Below the pieces are notes generated by a model, which worked only from the letters and a program-made list of their open reading frames with translations, ran no database searches and was not told where the DNA came from. From an uncultured Lachnospiraceae bacterium (lineage in GTDB: Bacteria > Bacillota > Clostridia > Lachnospirales > Lachnospiraceae), in contig CANQPM010000005.1 of NCBI GenBank assembly GCA_947625775.1, positions 162,840 through 226,839 of the forward strand: a stretch of 64,000 nt of DNA. The letters run 5' to 3'. This document shows positions 52,641 through 60,719 of the stretch, piece after piece. Both the position numbers and the translations under genes were made by a program. Within the stretch, counting starts at the first letter, position 1. Each line of letters starts with the position of its first letter.

Positions 52641-53357
52641 ATGAAAAGCACGATAATCCACGAAGACGCTGCCCTGCTGGTAGTCCATAAACCCGCAGGA
52701 CTAGCCGCCCAGACCGCGCACCTCGGACAGCCCGACCTGGTTTCCGAGCTGAAAAACTACAGAAAAAGCAAAAACGAGGACACCTATATCGGCGTAATCC
52801 ACCGCCTGGATCAGCCCGTCGAGGGCTTGTTGGTCTTTGCCAAAACACCAGAGGCGGCAAAGCAGCTGAGCGCACAGCTTTCAGACAAAACCCTCGTCAA
52901 AAAATACTCCGCCCTCATATGCGGCAAGCCCTCCGCGCGGCAGGGCACACTTACGGACTACCTTCAAAAAGACGCCCGCACTAACCTCTCCGCAGTAGTG
53001 CCAGACACAGCCGAAGGCGCAAAGCCCGCCAAGCTTAGCTGGAAATTAATCAAAAGCTTCTCCACAGCGGCAGGCGCATACTCCCTCGTGGAAATAGAGC
53101 TTTTCACAGGCCGCCACCACCAGATACGCGTGCAGATGTCAAACGCAGGCTACCCGCTGCTTGGCGACGCAAAATACGGCTCCGCCCAGTCACAAAAAAT
53201 ATCCGCGCAGGCAGGCATAACCTCCGCCGCCCTGATAGCGGATTATATCGAATTTGTCCACCCTCAGAGTAAAAAACGCTTGTCTTTTAGAATCGATTAT
53301 CCATCAAAATGGAAAATAAAATATACCTCTTGCACTCCGCAAAATATAATACTATAA
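52641..53357 (+). CDS. RluA-family RNA pseudouridine synthase
   Basis: The 238-residue protein has VVHKPAGL at the start, the catalytic block GVIHRLDQPVEGLLVFAKT (the Asp of HRLD is the nucleophile), KKYSALICG and GRHHQIRVQMSNAGYPLLGDAKYG. It lacks an S4 domain. It isomerises a uridine in rRNA or tRNA; the position cannot be told. It follows the regulator gene by 2 bases in an apparent operon, a link that may be fortuitous. Confidence 0.92.
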   Translation: MKSTIIHEDAALLVVHKPAGLAAQTAHLGQPDLVSELKNYRKSKNEDTYIGVIHRLDQPVEGLLVFAKTPEAAKQLSAQLSDKTLVKKYSALICGKPSARQGTLTDYLQKDARTNLSAVVPDTAEGAKPAKLSWKLIKSFSTAAGAYSLVEIELFTGRHHQIRVQMSNAGYPLLGDAKYGSAQSQKISAQAGITSAALIADYIEFVHPQSKKRLSFRIDYPSKWKIKYTSCTPQNIIL

Positions 53358-53407
53358 TAAAATAGCAAAAAAAACATAACCCGCAGAAACCGAGGTGACG
53401 CTTTTTT

Positions 53408-53815
53408 ATGGAATATGCAAAAAAATCTGACCTAAAGGTAGAATGTATAGTATCAGAAGACGACTTCGACTTCTTCGGCATCACTCCCGACGACATACTC
53501 GAGCGCACGCCCGCAGGCATAAACTTCCTCAAAAAGGCAAAAGACCTCTGCGCCATCACCCAGAAGGTCACATGGACAAACACAGCCTACACCCTGCGCA
53601 TCACCCTCCTGTCAGACAAGAGGATGTCGCTCGAATTTAGCGAGCGCATATCCGACTACGCCGCAAGCCTTAAAAATTCAATGCAGCTCGCCGACGAGGC
53701 AACCAGACAGCCCCTCAAAGAATTTATAGAGGCTCTCGAAACCTCCGACGAACAGACCGCCAGAGAGCTAGTCGCCCGTTTTGAAAAAAACACAAGAAAC
53801 GAAATAATAAAATAA
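53408..53815 (+). CDS. MecA-like adaptor protein, N-terminal domain type
   Basis: The 135-residue acidic protein resembles the N-terminal domain of MecA adaptors: a strand pair (VECIVSEDDFDFFGI), a helix with a following hydrophobic strand (YTLRITLLSDKRMSLEF) and a charged tail. MecA adaptors deliver substrates to ClpC. The C-terminal ClpC-binding domain seems missing or very short, so the function is uncertain. GAGGTGAC lies before the ATG. It sits between the pseudouridine synthase and a deacetylase gene. Confidence 0.5.
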   Translation: MEYAKKSDLKVECIVSEDDFDFFGITPDDILERTPAGINFLKKAKDLCAITQKVTWTNTAYTLRITLLSDKRMSLEFSERISDYAASLKNSMQLADEATRQPLKEFIEALETSDEQTARELVARFEKNTRNEIIK

Positions 53816-53909
53816 CCAGCTGCAAAACTCCATTCAGCAGCGTAAAATTTATGACCAGCTTTGCAATTACCCAAACATTCACACAACAGAAAGGGGCAAA
53901 TATAAGACC

Positions 53910-54722
53910 ATGAAAACCGACATAAAAAAAGTGTATATCTGTTTCCCTCAGTGGAAACACAAAGTGCTCACCATGAGCTACGACGACGGCAGGCACGAGG
54001 ACAGACACTTGGTAGAAATATTCAATAAATACGGCATAAAAGGCACCTTCAACCTAAACAGCGGCTTAAAAGACGATCCCAAGCGCATACCCCAGTCAGA
54101 ATACAAGGAGCTGTACAAAGGACACGAAGTAGCCAGCCACACATTTTCACACCCCACCATATCACGCTGCCCGCTCGCCAGCGTAGCCGACGAAGTGCTC
54201 GAGGACAGAAAGAGACTTGAGGCAATCATGGGCTACCCCGTCAGAGGACTGGCATACCCCAACGGCTCATACTCCGACGAAATATGCAGTCTGCTCCCAG
54301 CTCTCGGCATACGCTACGGCAGAATAGTTGGCAACTCCGAAAGCTTTGAAATCCCCTCTGATTTTATGCGCTGGAAAGCCACCTGCCACCACAACCACAA
54401 ACTCTTAGAGCTCGGCGAGCAGTTCATAAACCTCAAGAAAAAACAGTACCTCTACATGATGTATGTCTGGGGACACAGCTACGAATTTACCCAAAACAAC
54501 AACTGGAACGTTATGGAGGATTTCTGCAAACTCACAGGCGGGCAAGACGACATCTGGTACGCCACAAACATAGAAATAGTAGACTATTTCGACACCGCCC
54601 GACAAGCCCAGTTTGCCGCAGACAATTCCTTCGTCTACAACCCCAGCGCCCAAAGCCTCTGGCTCTGTATAGACGACAGCGAATTCATAGAAGTAAAAGG
54701 CGGCACCCTCGCCACCCTATAG
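53910..54722 (+). CDS. polysaccharide deacetylase (NodB-type, CE4)
   Basis: The 270-residue protein has the CE4 motifs: MSYDDGRHED (motif 1, Asp pair), HEVASHTFSHPTIS (motif 2, His-x3-His metal ligands) and LAYPNGSYSDE (motif 3). It would remove N-acetyl groups from a glycan. There is no signal peptide, so an intracellular substrate or unusual export is implied. AAAGGGGC precedes the ATG. It ends with a 115-base gap before the small exported protein. Confidence 0.87.
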   Translation: MKTDIKKVYICFPQWKHKVLTMSYDDGRHEDRHLVEIFNKYGIKGTFNLNSGLKDDPKRIPQSEYKELYKGHEVASHTFSHPTISRCPLASVADEVLEDRKRLEAIMGYPVRGLAYPNGSYSDEICSLLPALGIRYGRIVGNSESFEIPSDFMRWKATCHHNHKLLELGEQFINLKKKQYLYMMYVWGHSYEFTQNNNWNVMEDFCKLTGGQDDIWYATNIEIVDYFDTARQAQFAADNSFVYNPSAQSLWLCIDDSEFIEVKGGTLATL

Positions 54723-54764
54723 TGCAATAACAACAAAAAAATAACAAAATTTTAACAAAAATTA

Positions 54765-54793
54765 TTCACTTTTAGCCAGATATATGTTAAAAT
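54765..54793 (+). promoter_or_regulatory. promoter of the small exported protein gene
   Basis: TTCACT, 17 bases, TAAAAT lies 45 bases before the ATG at 54838. Confidence 0.5.
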
Positions 54794-54837
54794 ACCATTA
54801 GCGCACAAGCGCAATCTAAAATAAAGGGTGATAATAA

Positions 54838-55119
54838 ATGAAAAAAAGCTATAAACTAATAAAATTCCTGCTCGCGCTGACACTGGGCATATTCATCTCT
54901 GCCTTCTCCCTAAACGCCAGCAAAGTCAACGCCGCAGAAAACACACAGCAAAAAGTCATCGAGGAAGAAGCCACTCCCACATCATCAAACGCCGACTCCG
55001 ACAACGCCGGCAGCGCAGTCCTTCTCCTCATGGGCGGCATGCTCCTCATAATCATCACCGTAGTAGTCACCGTAGCCGCCACCGTAGTATCCACCGCCGC
55101 CATAGCCGACGAATCCTAA
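54838..55119 (+). CDS. small exported membrane protein
   Basis: The 93-residue protein has a signal peptide (residues 8-32, ending KVNAAE), a Thr/Ser/Asp/Glu-rich linker and a C-terminal membrane helix (LLLMGGMLLIIITVVVTVAATVV). It would be held in the membrane with a short outer loop. The family is not recognised. AAAGGGTG precedes the ATG. It may be a small envelope protein; no partner gene is adjacent. Confidence 0.65.
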   Translation: MKKSYKLIKFLLALTLGIFISAFSLNASKVNAAENTQQKVIEEEATPTSSNADSDNAGSAVLLLMGGMLLIIITVVVTVAATVVSTAAIADES

Positions 55120-55200
55120 CCCCCAAAGCGTACAGCCCCCAAGCTATACGCTTTTTCTATTTCTTACCTCTTATTTTCCCATAAAAACATTCAAAAAAAT

Positions 55201-55340
55201 CCAATGGTAGAAAAATCCATCAGCAAAAATCCAATGGTAGAAAAATCCATCAGCAAAAATCCAACGAAGAAAATCCAGCAAAAGAAAATCCAACGAAGAA
55301 AATCCAGCAAAAGAAAATCCAACGAAAAAAAATCCAGCAA
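55201..55340 (+). repeat. tandem repeats of 30 and 29 bp
   Basis: Two identical 30-bp units (55201-55260, ccaatggtagaaaaatccat then cagcaaaaat) pass into three 29-bp units (from 55261, 55290 and 55319, ccaacgaagaaaatccagca then aaagaaaat). All share the AAATCCA-GCAAA theme. There are no unique spacers, so this is not a CRISPR array. It directly adjoins the structured palindromic element. Confidence 0.85.
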
Positions 55341-55364
55341 CAAAAAGCGGCAGGCAATAACCAA

Positions 55365-55531
55365 GCCCAGAGGCAGCTATATGCCCCATGAAGACCTTTG
55401 GGAGCGTCGGCACTTAGCGAAATAAGCGTTAAAAGCGTAGTTCCTTTTAACGCGTCATTGAGCTTAGTGTCCGTTACGCTCCCAACTGAGCGCAAGCGAT
55501 GTCTGAATGGGGCATATAGCTGCCTCTGGGC
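55365..55531 (-). repeat. structured palindromic repeat element, copy 2 (167 bp)
   Basis: Perfect 25-bp arms (55365-55389 and 55507-55531) enclose a 117-base interior, the same sizes as copy 1 at 10839 but in opposite orientation. Inner stems are gggagcgt/acgctccc (55400-55407 with 55476-55483) and gcgttaaaa/ttttaacgc (55426-55434 with 55445-55453) around a 10-base loop, GGAACTACGC on the minus strand. Ten of the 25 outer pairs differ from copy 1 while staying paired. The remaining 55120-55678 spacer holds tandem repeats and the pfkA promoter. Confidence 0.9.
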
Positions 55532-55580
55532 GCCCTGTCTCCACAAAAAAATAATTTCCAAAATAATTTCCAAAATAAAG

Positions 55581-55609
55581 TTGTTCCCCACCCCAAAATA
55601 AGCTATAAT
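55581..55609 (+). promoter_or_regulatory. promoter of the phosphofructokinase gene
   Basis: TTGTTC, 17 bases, TATAAT lies 70 bases before the ATG at 55679. Confidence 0.65.
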
Positions 55610-55678
55610 AAATACTAACAGCAAATATAGGAAAAACTTATATTTTAATATTTTAATAAAAAGGAGGCTCACAAAAAA

Positions 55679-56752
55679 ATGATAAGAATCGGTTTATTAA
55701 CAAGCGGCGGCGACTGCCAAGCCCTCAACGCAGCAATGCGCGGCGTAGCAAAAGGACTCTTCAACTCCCATAAGGACGTAGAACTATTCGGCTTCATCGA
55801 CGGCTACAAAGGACTAATCTACGGCAACTACAAAATGCTCCAGTTCTCCGACTTTTCAGGCATCCTCACCAAAGGCGGCACAATCTTAGGCAGCTCACGC
55901 ATGCCCTTCAAAAACATGCGCGATCCCGACGAAAACGGACTTGACAAAGTAGAGGCAATGAAGCACAATTACTACAAGCTCAACCTCACCTGTTTAGTAA
56001 TCCTCGGCGGCAACGGCACGCATAAAACAGCAAACCTCCTCCGCGAAGAAGGACTGAATATAGTGACGCTTCCAAAAACCATAGACAACGACCTCTGGGG
56101 CACGGACATGACATTCGGCTTCCAGAGCGCAGTAGACATAGCGACACAGTGCATCGACCAGATACACACCACAGCCGCATCACACGGACGCGTATTCATA
56201 GTAGAAGTTATGGGACATAAAGTAGGCTACCTCACCCTCAACGCAGGCATCGCAGGCGGCGCAGACATAATCCTTATCCCCGAAATTCCCTATGATATAG
56301 ACAAGATTATAGACGCAATCAAAAAACGCGCCGAAAGAGGCAGCCGCTTCACAATCCTCGCAGTAGCAGAAGGCGCTATTTCAAAGGATTTGGCAAAGCT
56401 TTCCAAAAAAGAATACAAAAAATACATGCAGGACTACAAATATCCCAGCGTGTCATATGAAATAGCAGAGCAGATTACCAAGAAAAGCGGCATGGAAGTA
56501 AGAGTCACCGTACCTGGACACACACAGCGCGGCGGCAGCCCTGACTCCTACGACAGAGTATTCGCCAGCAGACTCGGCGCAGAGGCGGCACGCCTTATCC
56601 TCGAAGGCGAATACGGCTACATGGTAGGCTACAGAAACAGAGAAGTAGTAAAAGTACCGCTCGAGGAAGTAGCAGGAAAGCTCAAAATGGTAGATCCCGA
56701 ATCAACAATAATCCAAGAGGCAAAACTCCTAGGAATAAGCTTTGGCGATTAA
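55679..56752 (+). CDS. pfkA: 6-phosphofructokinase
   Basis: The 357-residue enzyme phosphorylates fructose 6-phosphate in glycolysis. Seen are LTSGGDCQALNAAMRG, GGTILGSSR, GGNGTHKTA, the catalytic PKTIDNDLWGTD and RGGSPDSYDR. The residue pattern is mixed. Gly in the GGNG motif is what ATP-dependent enzymes have, while Lys in PKTIDND is typical of group III and pyrophosphate-dependent forms, and the usual Asp of GGDG is Asn. So it is a group III-like enzyme, and the phosphoryl donor cannot be settled by eye. AAGGAGGCTC precedes the ATG; own promoter. Confidence 0.92.
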   Translation: MIRIGLLTSGGDCQALNAAMRGVAKGLFNSHKDVELFGFIDGYKGLIYGNYKMLQFSDFSGILTKGGTILGSSRMPFKNMRDPDENGLDKVEAMKHNYYKLNLTCLVILGGNGTHKTANLLREEGLNIVTLPKTIDNDLWGTDMTFGFQSAVDIATQCIDQIHTTAASHGRVFIVEVMGHKVGYLTLNAGIAGGADIILIPEIPYDIDKIIDAIKKRAERGSRFTILAVAEGAISKDLAKLSKKEYKKYMQDYKYPSVSYEIAEQITKKSGMEVRVTVPGHTQRGGSPDSYDRVFASRLGAEAARLILEGEYGYMVGYRNREVVKVPLEEVAGKLKMVDPESTIIQEAKLLGISFGD

Positions 56753-56763
56753 TCCCAAATACA

Positions 56764-56788
56764 ATGCCGCGGCGCAAAACCGCGGCAT
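56764..56788 (+). terminator. GC-rich hairpin after pfkA
   Basis: The stem atgccgcgg/ccgcggcat with a 7-base loop lies 11 bases after the stop. No T run follows, so it may stabilise the mRNA end rather than terminate efficiently. Confidence 0.45.
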
Positions 56789-56848
56789 AAAACTGTAAGC
56801 AAAAAGCCTGCAGATGCCAATAATATTACATTAAACACGGAGAATAGA

Positions 56849-58426
56849 ATGTCATACACAGCGCTTTACAGAAAGTTCCGCCCCGATATATTTGAAGACG
56901 TAAAAGGGCAGGAACATATCGTTACCACACTCAGAAACCAGATAAAAGCAGACCGCATAGGTCATGCCTACCTTTTTACAGGCACACGCGGCACAGGCAA
57001 GACCACCATAGCCAAGCTCTTTGCCAAGGCGGTAAATTGTGAAAATCCCATAGACGGCAGCCCCTGCGGCAAGTGCCGCAGCTGCCAGACAATAAGCGCG
57101 GGCGCAAGCGTCAACGTAATAGAAATAGACGCCGCCTCCAACAACGGCGTGGACAATATCCGCGAGATAGTAGACGAAGTATCATACTCCCCCGTAGAAG
57201 GGAAATACAAGGTTTACATCATAGACGAGGTGCATATGCTTTCCATAGGAGCGTTCAACGCGCTCTTAAAGACACTAGAGGAGCCGCCCTCGTATGTGAT
57301 ATTCATTCTCGCGACCACAGAAGTCCATAAGCTGCCGATTACCATACTCTCGCGCTGCCAGAGATACGATTTCAGGCGCATTTCCATAGACACCATCACA
57401 GACAGACTAAGCGAGCTCATGGAAAAAGAACAGGTTACGGCAGAGGAAAAAGCGCTCAGATATATAGCCAAAACAGCCGACGGCTCTATGCGCGACGCGC
57501 TTAGCCTCTTAGACCAGTGCATAGCTTTTCATTTCGGCGAGACGCTGACCTATGACAAGGTTCTCGACGTGCTTGGCGCAGTTGATACATCAGTATTCAG
57601 CCGCCTTCTGGAAAAAATAGAAAAATACGACGCCATGGGCAGCATTACGATTTTGGAGGAGGTTGTAATGCAAGGGCGCGAGCTCACCCAGTTTGTCACG
57701 GATTTCACATGGTATCTGAGAAACCTCCTGCTTGCAAAGACCTCGGACAGCGGTTTAGAGGATATGATAGACATGTCAGGCGATAACCTGTCGCGTTTAA
57801 AGGCAGAAGCCCAGCAGCTGGAGTTGGAAGACATAATGCGCTATATCAGGATATTTTCGGAGCTTTCAGGTCAGATAAGATACGCCACGCAGAAACGCAT
57901 ACTTATAGAAATGACGCTCATAAAATTATGCCGCCCCGCAATGGAGGAAATGGGAGGCGCGTCAGCCGACGCAATCAAGGCGCGAATCAGAGCGCTCGAA
58001 GAAAGCCTTGCAAACGGAGCAGCGCTGCAGCCACAATACGCGCAACAGTCCTCGCAGAGCCAGCCGTCGCAGCCAGCGCCCAAGGCAAAAAAAGAACTCC
58101 CCAAGGCAATTCCAGATGACATAAAAAAAATAGTCGGCGAATGGTCGGGAATAATCTCACAGGCGCAGCAGCCGCTGCAAAGCTATCTCAAAAACGCAAG
58201 GCTAAGTCTTGGCGGCGACAACCGCTTAGAGATAGTGCTTGACGACGGCATAGGCTATGATTACATGAGCCGCCCCGACAATCGCGCACAGCTTGAAAAT
58301 ATGCTTTCAAGCATTGTAGAAAAAGAAATTTCCGTTGAAATTAAGAAAATCGAAGACAGTGAAAGCTTTGAGGAAAACTACATCGACCTTTCAAAGCTCA
58401 TAAATATGGACATTGAAATAGAATAA
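56849..58426 (+). CDS. dnaX: DNA polymerase III subunit gamma/tau
   Basis: The 525-residue clamp-loader ATPase has YRKFRPDIFEDVKGQEH at the N terminus, Walker A GTRGTGKTTIAK, the Cys zinc module (CGKCRSCQTI), Walker B VYIIDEVHML and the sensor segment FILATTEVHKLP. Domain III follows, then a Gln/Ser/Pro-rich linker (about 395-415) and a C-terminal tau-type domain. It loads the sliding clamp in chromosome replication. ACGGAG precedes the ATG. It begins the conserved dnaX-ybaB-recR order seen across Firmicutes. Confidence 0.97.
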   Translation: MSYTALYRKFRPDIFEDVKGQEHIVTTLRNQIKADRIGHAYLFTGTRGTGKTTIAKLFAKAVNCENPIDGSPCGKCRSCQTISAGASVNVIEIDAASNNGVDNIREIVDEVSYSPVEGKYKVYIIDEVHMLSIGAFNALLKTLEEPPSYVIFILATTEVHKLPITILSRCQRYDFRRISIDTITDRLSELMEKEQVTAEEKALRYIAKTADGSMRDALSLLDQCIAFHFGETLTYDKVLDVLGAVDTSVFSRLLEKIEKYDAMGSITILEEVVMQGRELTQFVTDFTWYLRNLLLAKTSDSGLEDMIDMSGDNLSRLKAEAQQLELEDIMRYIRIFSELSGQIRYATQKRILIEMTLIKLCRPAMEEMGGASADAIKARIRALEESLANGAALQPQYAQQSSQSQPSQPAPKAKKELPKAIPDDIKKIVGEWSGIISQAQQPLQSYLKNARLSLGGDNRLEIVLDDGIGYDYMSRPDNRAQLENMLSSIVEKEISVEIKKIEDSESFEENYIDLSKLINMDIEIE

Positions 58427-58466
58427 CCCTAAAATCGGCAAAAATTAAGAGGAGGAAAATAATACA

Positions 58467-58817
58467 ATGGCAAAAAGAGGAGGATTTCCAGGCGGCATGG
58501 GCATGCCTGGCAACATGAACAACCTGATGAAACAGGCTCAGCGCATGCAGCGCCAGATAGAAGAAGGGCAAAAAGAGCTTGAAACAAAGGAATTTTCAGC
58601 GAAAGCAGGCGGCGGCGCCGTCGAAGTGACAGTTTCAGGCAAAAAAGAAGTGCTCAGGGTAACGCTTTCCGAGGAGGCTGTAGATCCCGAGGATATAGAA
58701 ACGCTGCAGGACATGATAGTCGCCGCGACAAACGAGGCGCTACGTCAGGCAGATGAGGCGGGCAATGAGCTTATGGGCAAAATGACAGGCGGGCTCGGCG
58801 GAGGCTTGCCCTTCTAA
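58467..58817 (+). CDS. YbaB/EbfC nucleoid-associated protein
   Basis: The 116-residue protein has a Gly/Met-rich start ([31 protein letters not shown]), the amphipathic helix, and the conserved [15 protein letters not shown] beta region followed by [20 protein letters not shown]. It forms dimers that bind DNA, and acts with RecR/DnaX gene neighbours in an unclear way. GAGGAGGAAA lies before the ATG. The stop overlaps the recR start by one base (TAATG). Confidence 0.95.
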   Translation: MAKRGGFPGGMGMPGNMNNLMKQAQRMQRQIEEGQKELETKEFSAKAGGGAVEVTVSGKKEVLRVTLSEEAVDPEDIETLQDMIVAATNEALRQADEAGNELMGKMTGGLGGGLPF

Positions 58818-59413
58818 TGGAACTTTACAGCGGATATATAAATAAACTGATAGAGCAGTTTGAAAAGCTGCCAGGAGTAGGCAGCAAGTCTGCCCAAAGA
58901 CTTGCCCTGCACGTAATCAACATGCCGCCCGAGCACGTAGAGCGTTTTGCGCAGGTGATGGTAGAAGCGCGCCAAAATATACATTATTGCAAAGTATGCT
59001 GCACCCTTACCGACAAGGAAATATGCCCCATCTGCTCAAACCCGAGCCGCGACCACAAGACCATAATGGTAGTGGAAAATATCCGCGACCTGGCGGCATA
59101 TGAAAAGACAAATAAATACGAAGGAGTGTACCATGTCCTGCACGGGGCGATTTCCCCAATGCTTGGCATGGGACCAAACGACATAAGGCTGAAGGAGCTG
59201 ATAAAGCGTCTCGAAGGCGACGTGGAGGAGGTAATCATCGCGACCAATTCAAGCTTGGAGGGCGAAACCACAGCCATGTATATATCAAAGCTCATAAAGC
59301 CCACAGGCATAAAGGTCACGCGCATAGCAAGCGGCGTGCCCGTCGGCGGCGACCTCGAGTGCATAGATGAAATGACCTTGCTTCGGGCATTAGAGGGCAG
59401 AACAGAACTATAA
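58817..59413 (+). CDS. recR: recombination mediator RecR
   Basis: The 198-residue protein has the helix-hairpin-helix [19 protein letters not shown], the Cys4 zinc finger ([16 protein letters not shown]), a Toprim domain ([36 protein letters not shown]) and the Walker-B-like C terminus with [19 protein letters not shown]. It acts with RecF/RecO in loading RecA at gaps. Length is standard for the family. The gene is coupled to ybaB by a 1-base overlap. Confidence 0.97.
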   Translation: MELYSGYINKLIEQFEKLPGVGSKSAQRLALHVINMPPEHVERFAQVMVEARQNIHYCKVCCTLTDKEICPICSNPSRDHKTIMVVENIRDLAAYEKTNKYEGVYHVLHGAISPMLGMGPNDIRLKELIKRLEGDVEEVIIATNSSLEGETTAMYISKLIKPTGIKVTRIASGVPVGGDLECIDEMTLLRALEGRTEL

Positions 59414-59468
59414 AAATGCAAAATGCAATTATTTAAATGCCGCTAAAGCGGCAGAAAGAGAGGAAGAA

Positions 59469-60512
59469 ATGGAAATTGTAACAAACGGCTTTGGAAATAC
59501 CCCTGACGGAAAAGCGGCGACGCTCTACACCATCAAAAATGACAACGGAATAGCTGCGGAAGTGACAAACTTCGGCGCAATTCTTGTAAGGCTTTACGTA
59601 CCGCAGAAAAACGGCGCCAATCAGGACATAGTGCTTGGGCACGACACCATAGAAGGCTACTATGAAAACGGCGACTTTTTCGGCTCGACAATCGGCCCGA
59701 GCGCAAACCGCATAGACAACGCAAGCTTTGAGCTTGACGGCGTAAAGTACCGCCTTGCGGCAAACGACGGCACAAACAATCTCCACAGCGACGATAATCT
59801 TGGCTACCACAAAAGATTATGGAGCGCAAGGACAACTGACAACAGTGTCATATTTTCCCTTGACGACGCTGATGGCAGCATGGGCTTTCCAGGCAACAAA
59901 AAAGTACAGGTCACATACACCCTTACAAATGAAAATGAGCTTAAGATAGAATATCATGTCACAAGCGACAAGCGCACACTCATAAATATGACAAACCACA
60001 CATACTTTAACCTTGCGGGCCACGACTCGGGAAATATCGAGGGGCATAAGCTTTATATAAACGCCTTCCATTACACGCCGATATATGAGCGCCTCATACC
60101 GACAGGCGACCTCGTACCCGTAGAAGGCACACCGTTTGATTTCAGACAGATGAAGGAAGTCGGAAAGGATATAAACAGCGACGATATCCAGCTCAAATAC
60201 GGACAAGGCTACGACCACAACTTTATGATAGACAACTACAACGGAAGCATCCAAAAAGCAGCCGAGGTTCAGGAGCCCACGACAGGCAGGAAAATGGAGG
60301 TTTATACAGACCAGCCCGCAATCCAGTTTTATGCAGGCAATTGCGTAAAGCCGCAGACAGGCAAAAACGGCGCCTCATACGGCAAGCGCAGCGGTTTATG
60401 CTTAGAGACGCAGAATGTCCCCGACGCCATAAATCAGCCCCAGTTCCCAAGCGCTGTATATGGTCCCGACAGGGAATACAAAACCACGACAATCTACAAA
60501 TTTTCATGGTAA
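59469..60512 (+). CDS. galM: aldose 1-epimerase (mutarotase)
   Basis: The 347-residue protein has FGNTPDGKAATLYTIKNDNG at the start, TIGPSANRIDN, LHSDDNLGYHKRLW with the catalytic-region His, NMTNHTYFNLAGH with the second His, and a C-terminal PAIQFYAGN and ETQNVPDAINQP containing the catalytic Glu. It interconverts alpha and beta anomers of glucose or galactose. AGAGAGGAAG precedes the ATG. It ends in a terminator, so it closes this operon or is a single gene. Confidence 0.94.
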   Translation: MEIVTNGFGNTPDGKAATLYTIKNDNGIAAEVTNFGAILVRLYVPQKNGANQDIVLGHDTIEGYYENGDFFGSTIGPSANRIDNASFELDGVKYRLAANDGTNNLHSDDNLGYHKRLWSARTTDNSVIFSLDDADGSMGFPGNKKVQVTYTLTNENELKIEYHVTSDKRTLINMTNHTYFNLAGHDSGNIEGHKLYINAFHYTPIYERLIPTGDLVPVEGTPFDFRQMKEVGKDINSDDIQLKYGQGYDHNFMIDNYNGSIQKAAEVQEPTTGRKMEVYTDQPAIQFYAGNCVKPQTGKNGASYGKRSGLCLETQNVPDAINQPQFPSAVYGPDREYKTTTIYKFSW

Positions 60513-60526
60513 TATTAAGCCAAAAC

Positions 60527-60567
60527 CAGTCCATAATTGCCGTCTGGCAGTATGGACTGATTTTTTT
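60527..60567 (+). terminator. terminator of galM
   Basis: The stem cagtccata/tatggactg has a 15-base loop and is followed by ATTTTTTT, 15 bases after the stop. Confidence 0.85.
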
Positions 60568-60719
60568 GTTTCGACATACTTGTTTCGACAAATTATTCAC
60601 GGCCTCCGTGCTATGATGTGTATTGTAAAAACAGTTTTTCCGCAGCCACACGTACAAAACGTACAAGTTTACGCTTGCGCTTAAACTTGAAAGCACATCA
60701 AGCAGATAGGAGGATTAAA

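Noticed and set aside
55201..55340. CRISPR array
   Set aside because: Units are contiguous with no unique spacers, no dyad in the repeat, and no cas genes in the window.
55204..55425. Open frame rich in Lys/Ser through the tandem repeats
   Set aside because: It is low-complexity translation of non-coding repeats and runs into palindromic copy 2.
56753..56848. Signal recognition particle RNA gene next to dnaX
   Set aside because: The spacer is only 96 bases with one GC hairpin and lacks the conserved SRP loop motifs.
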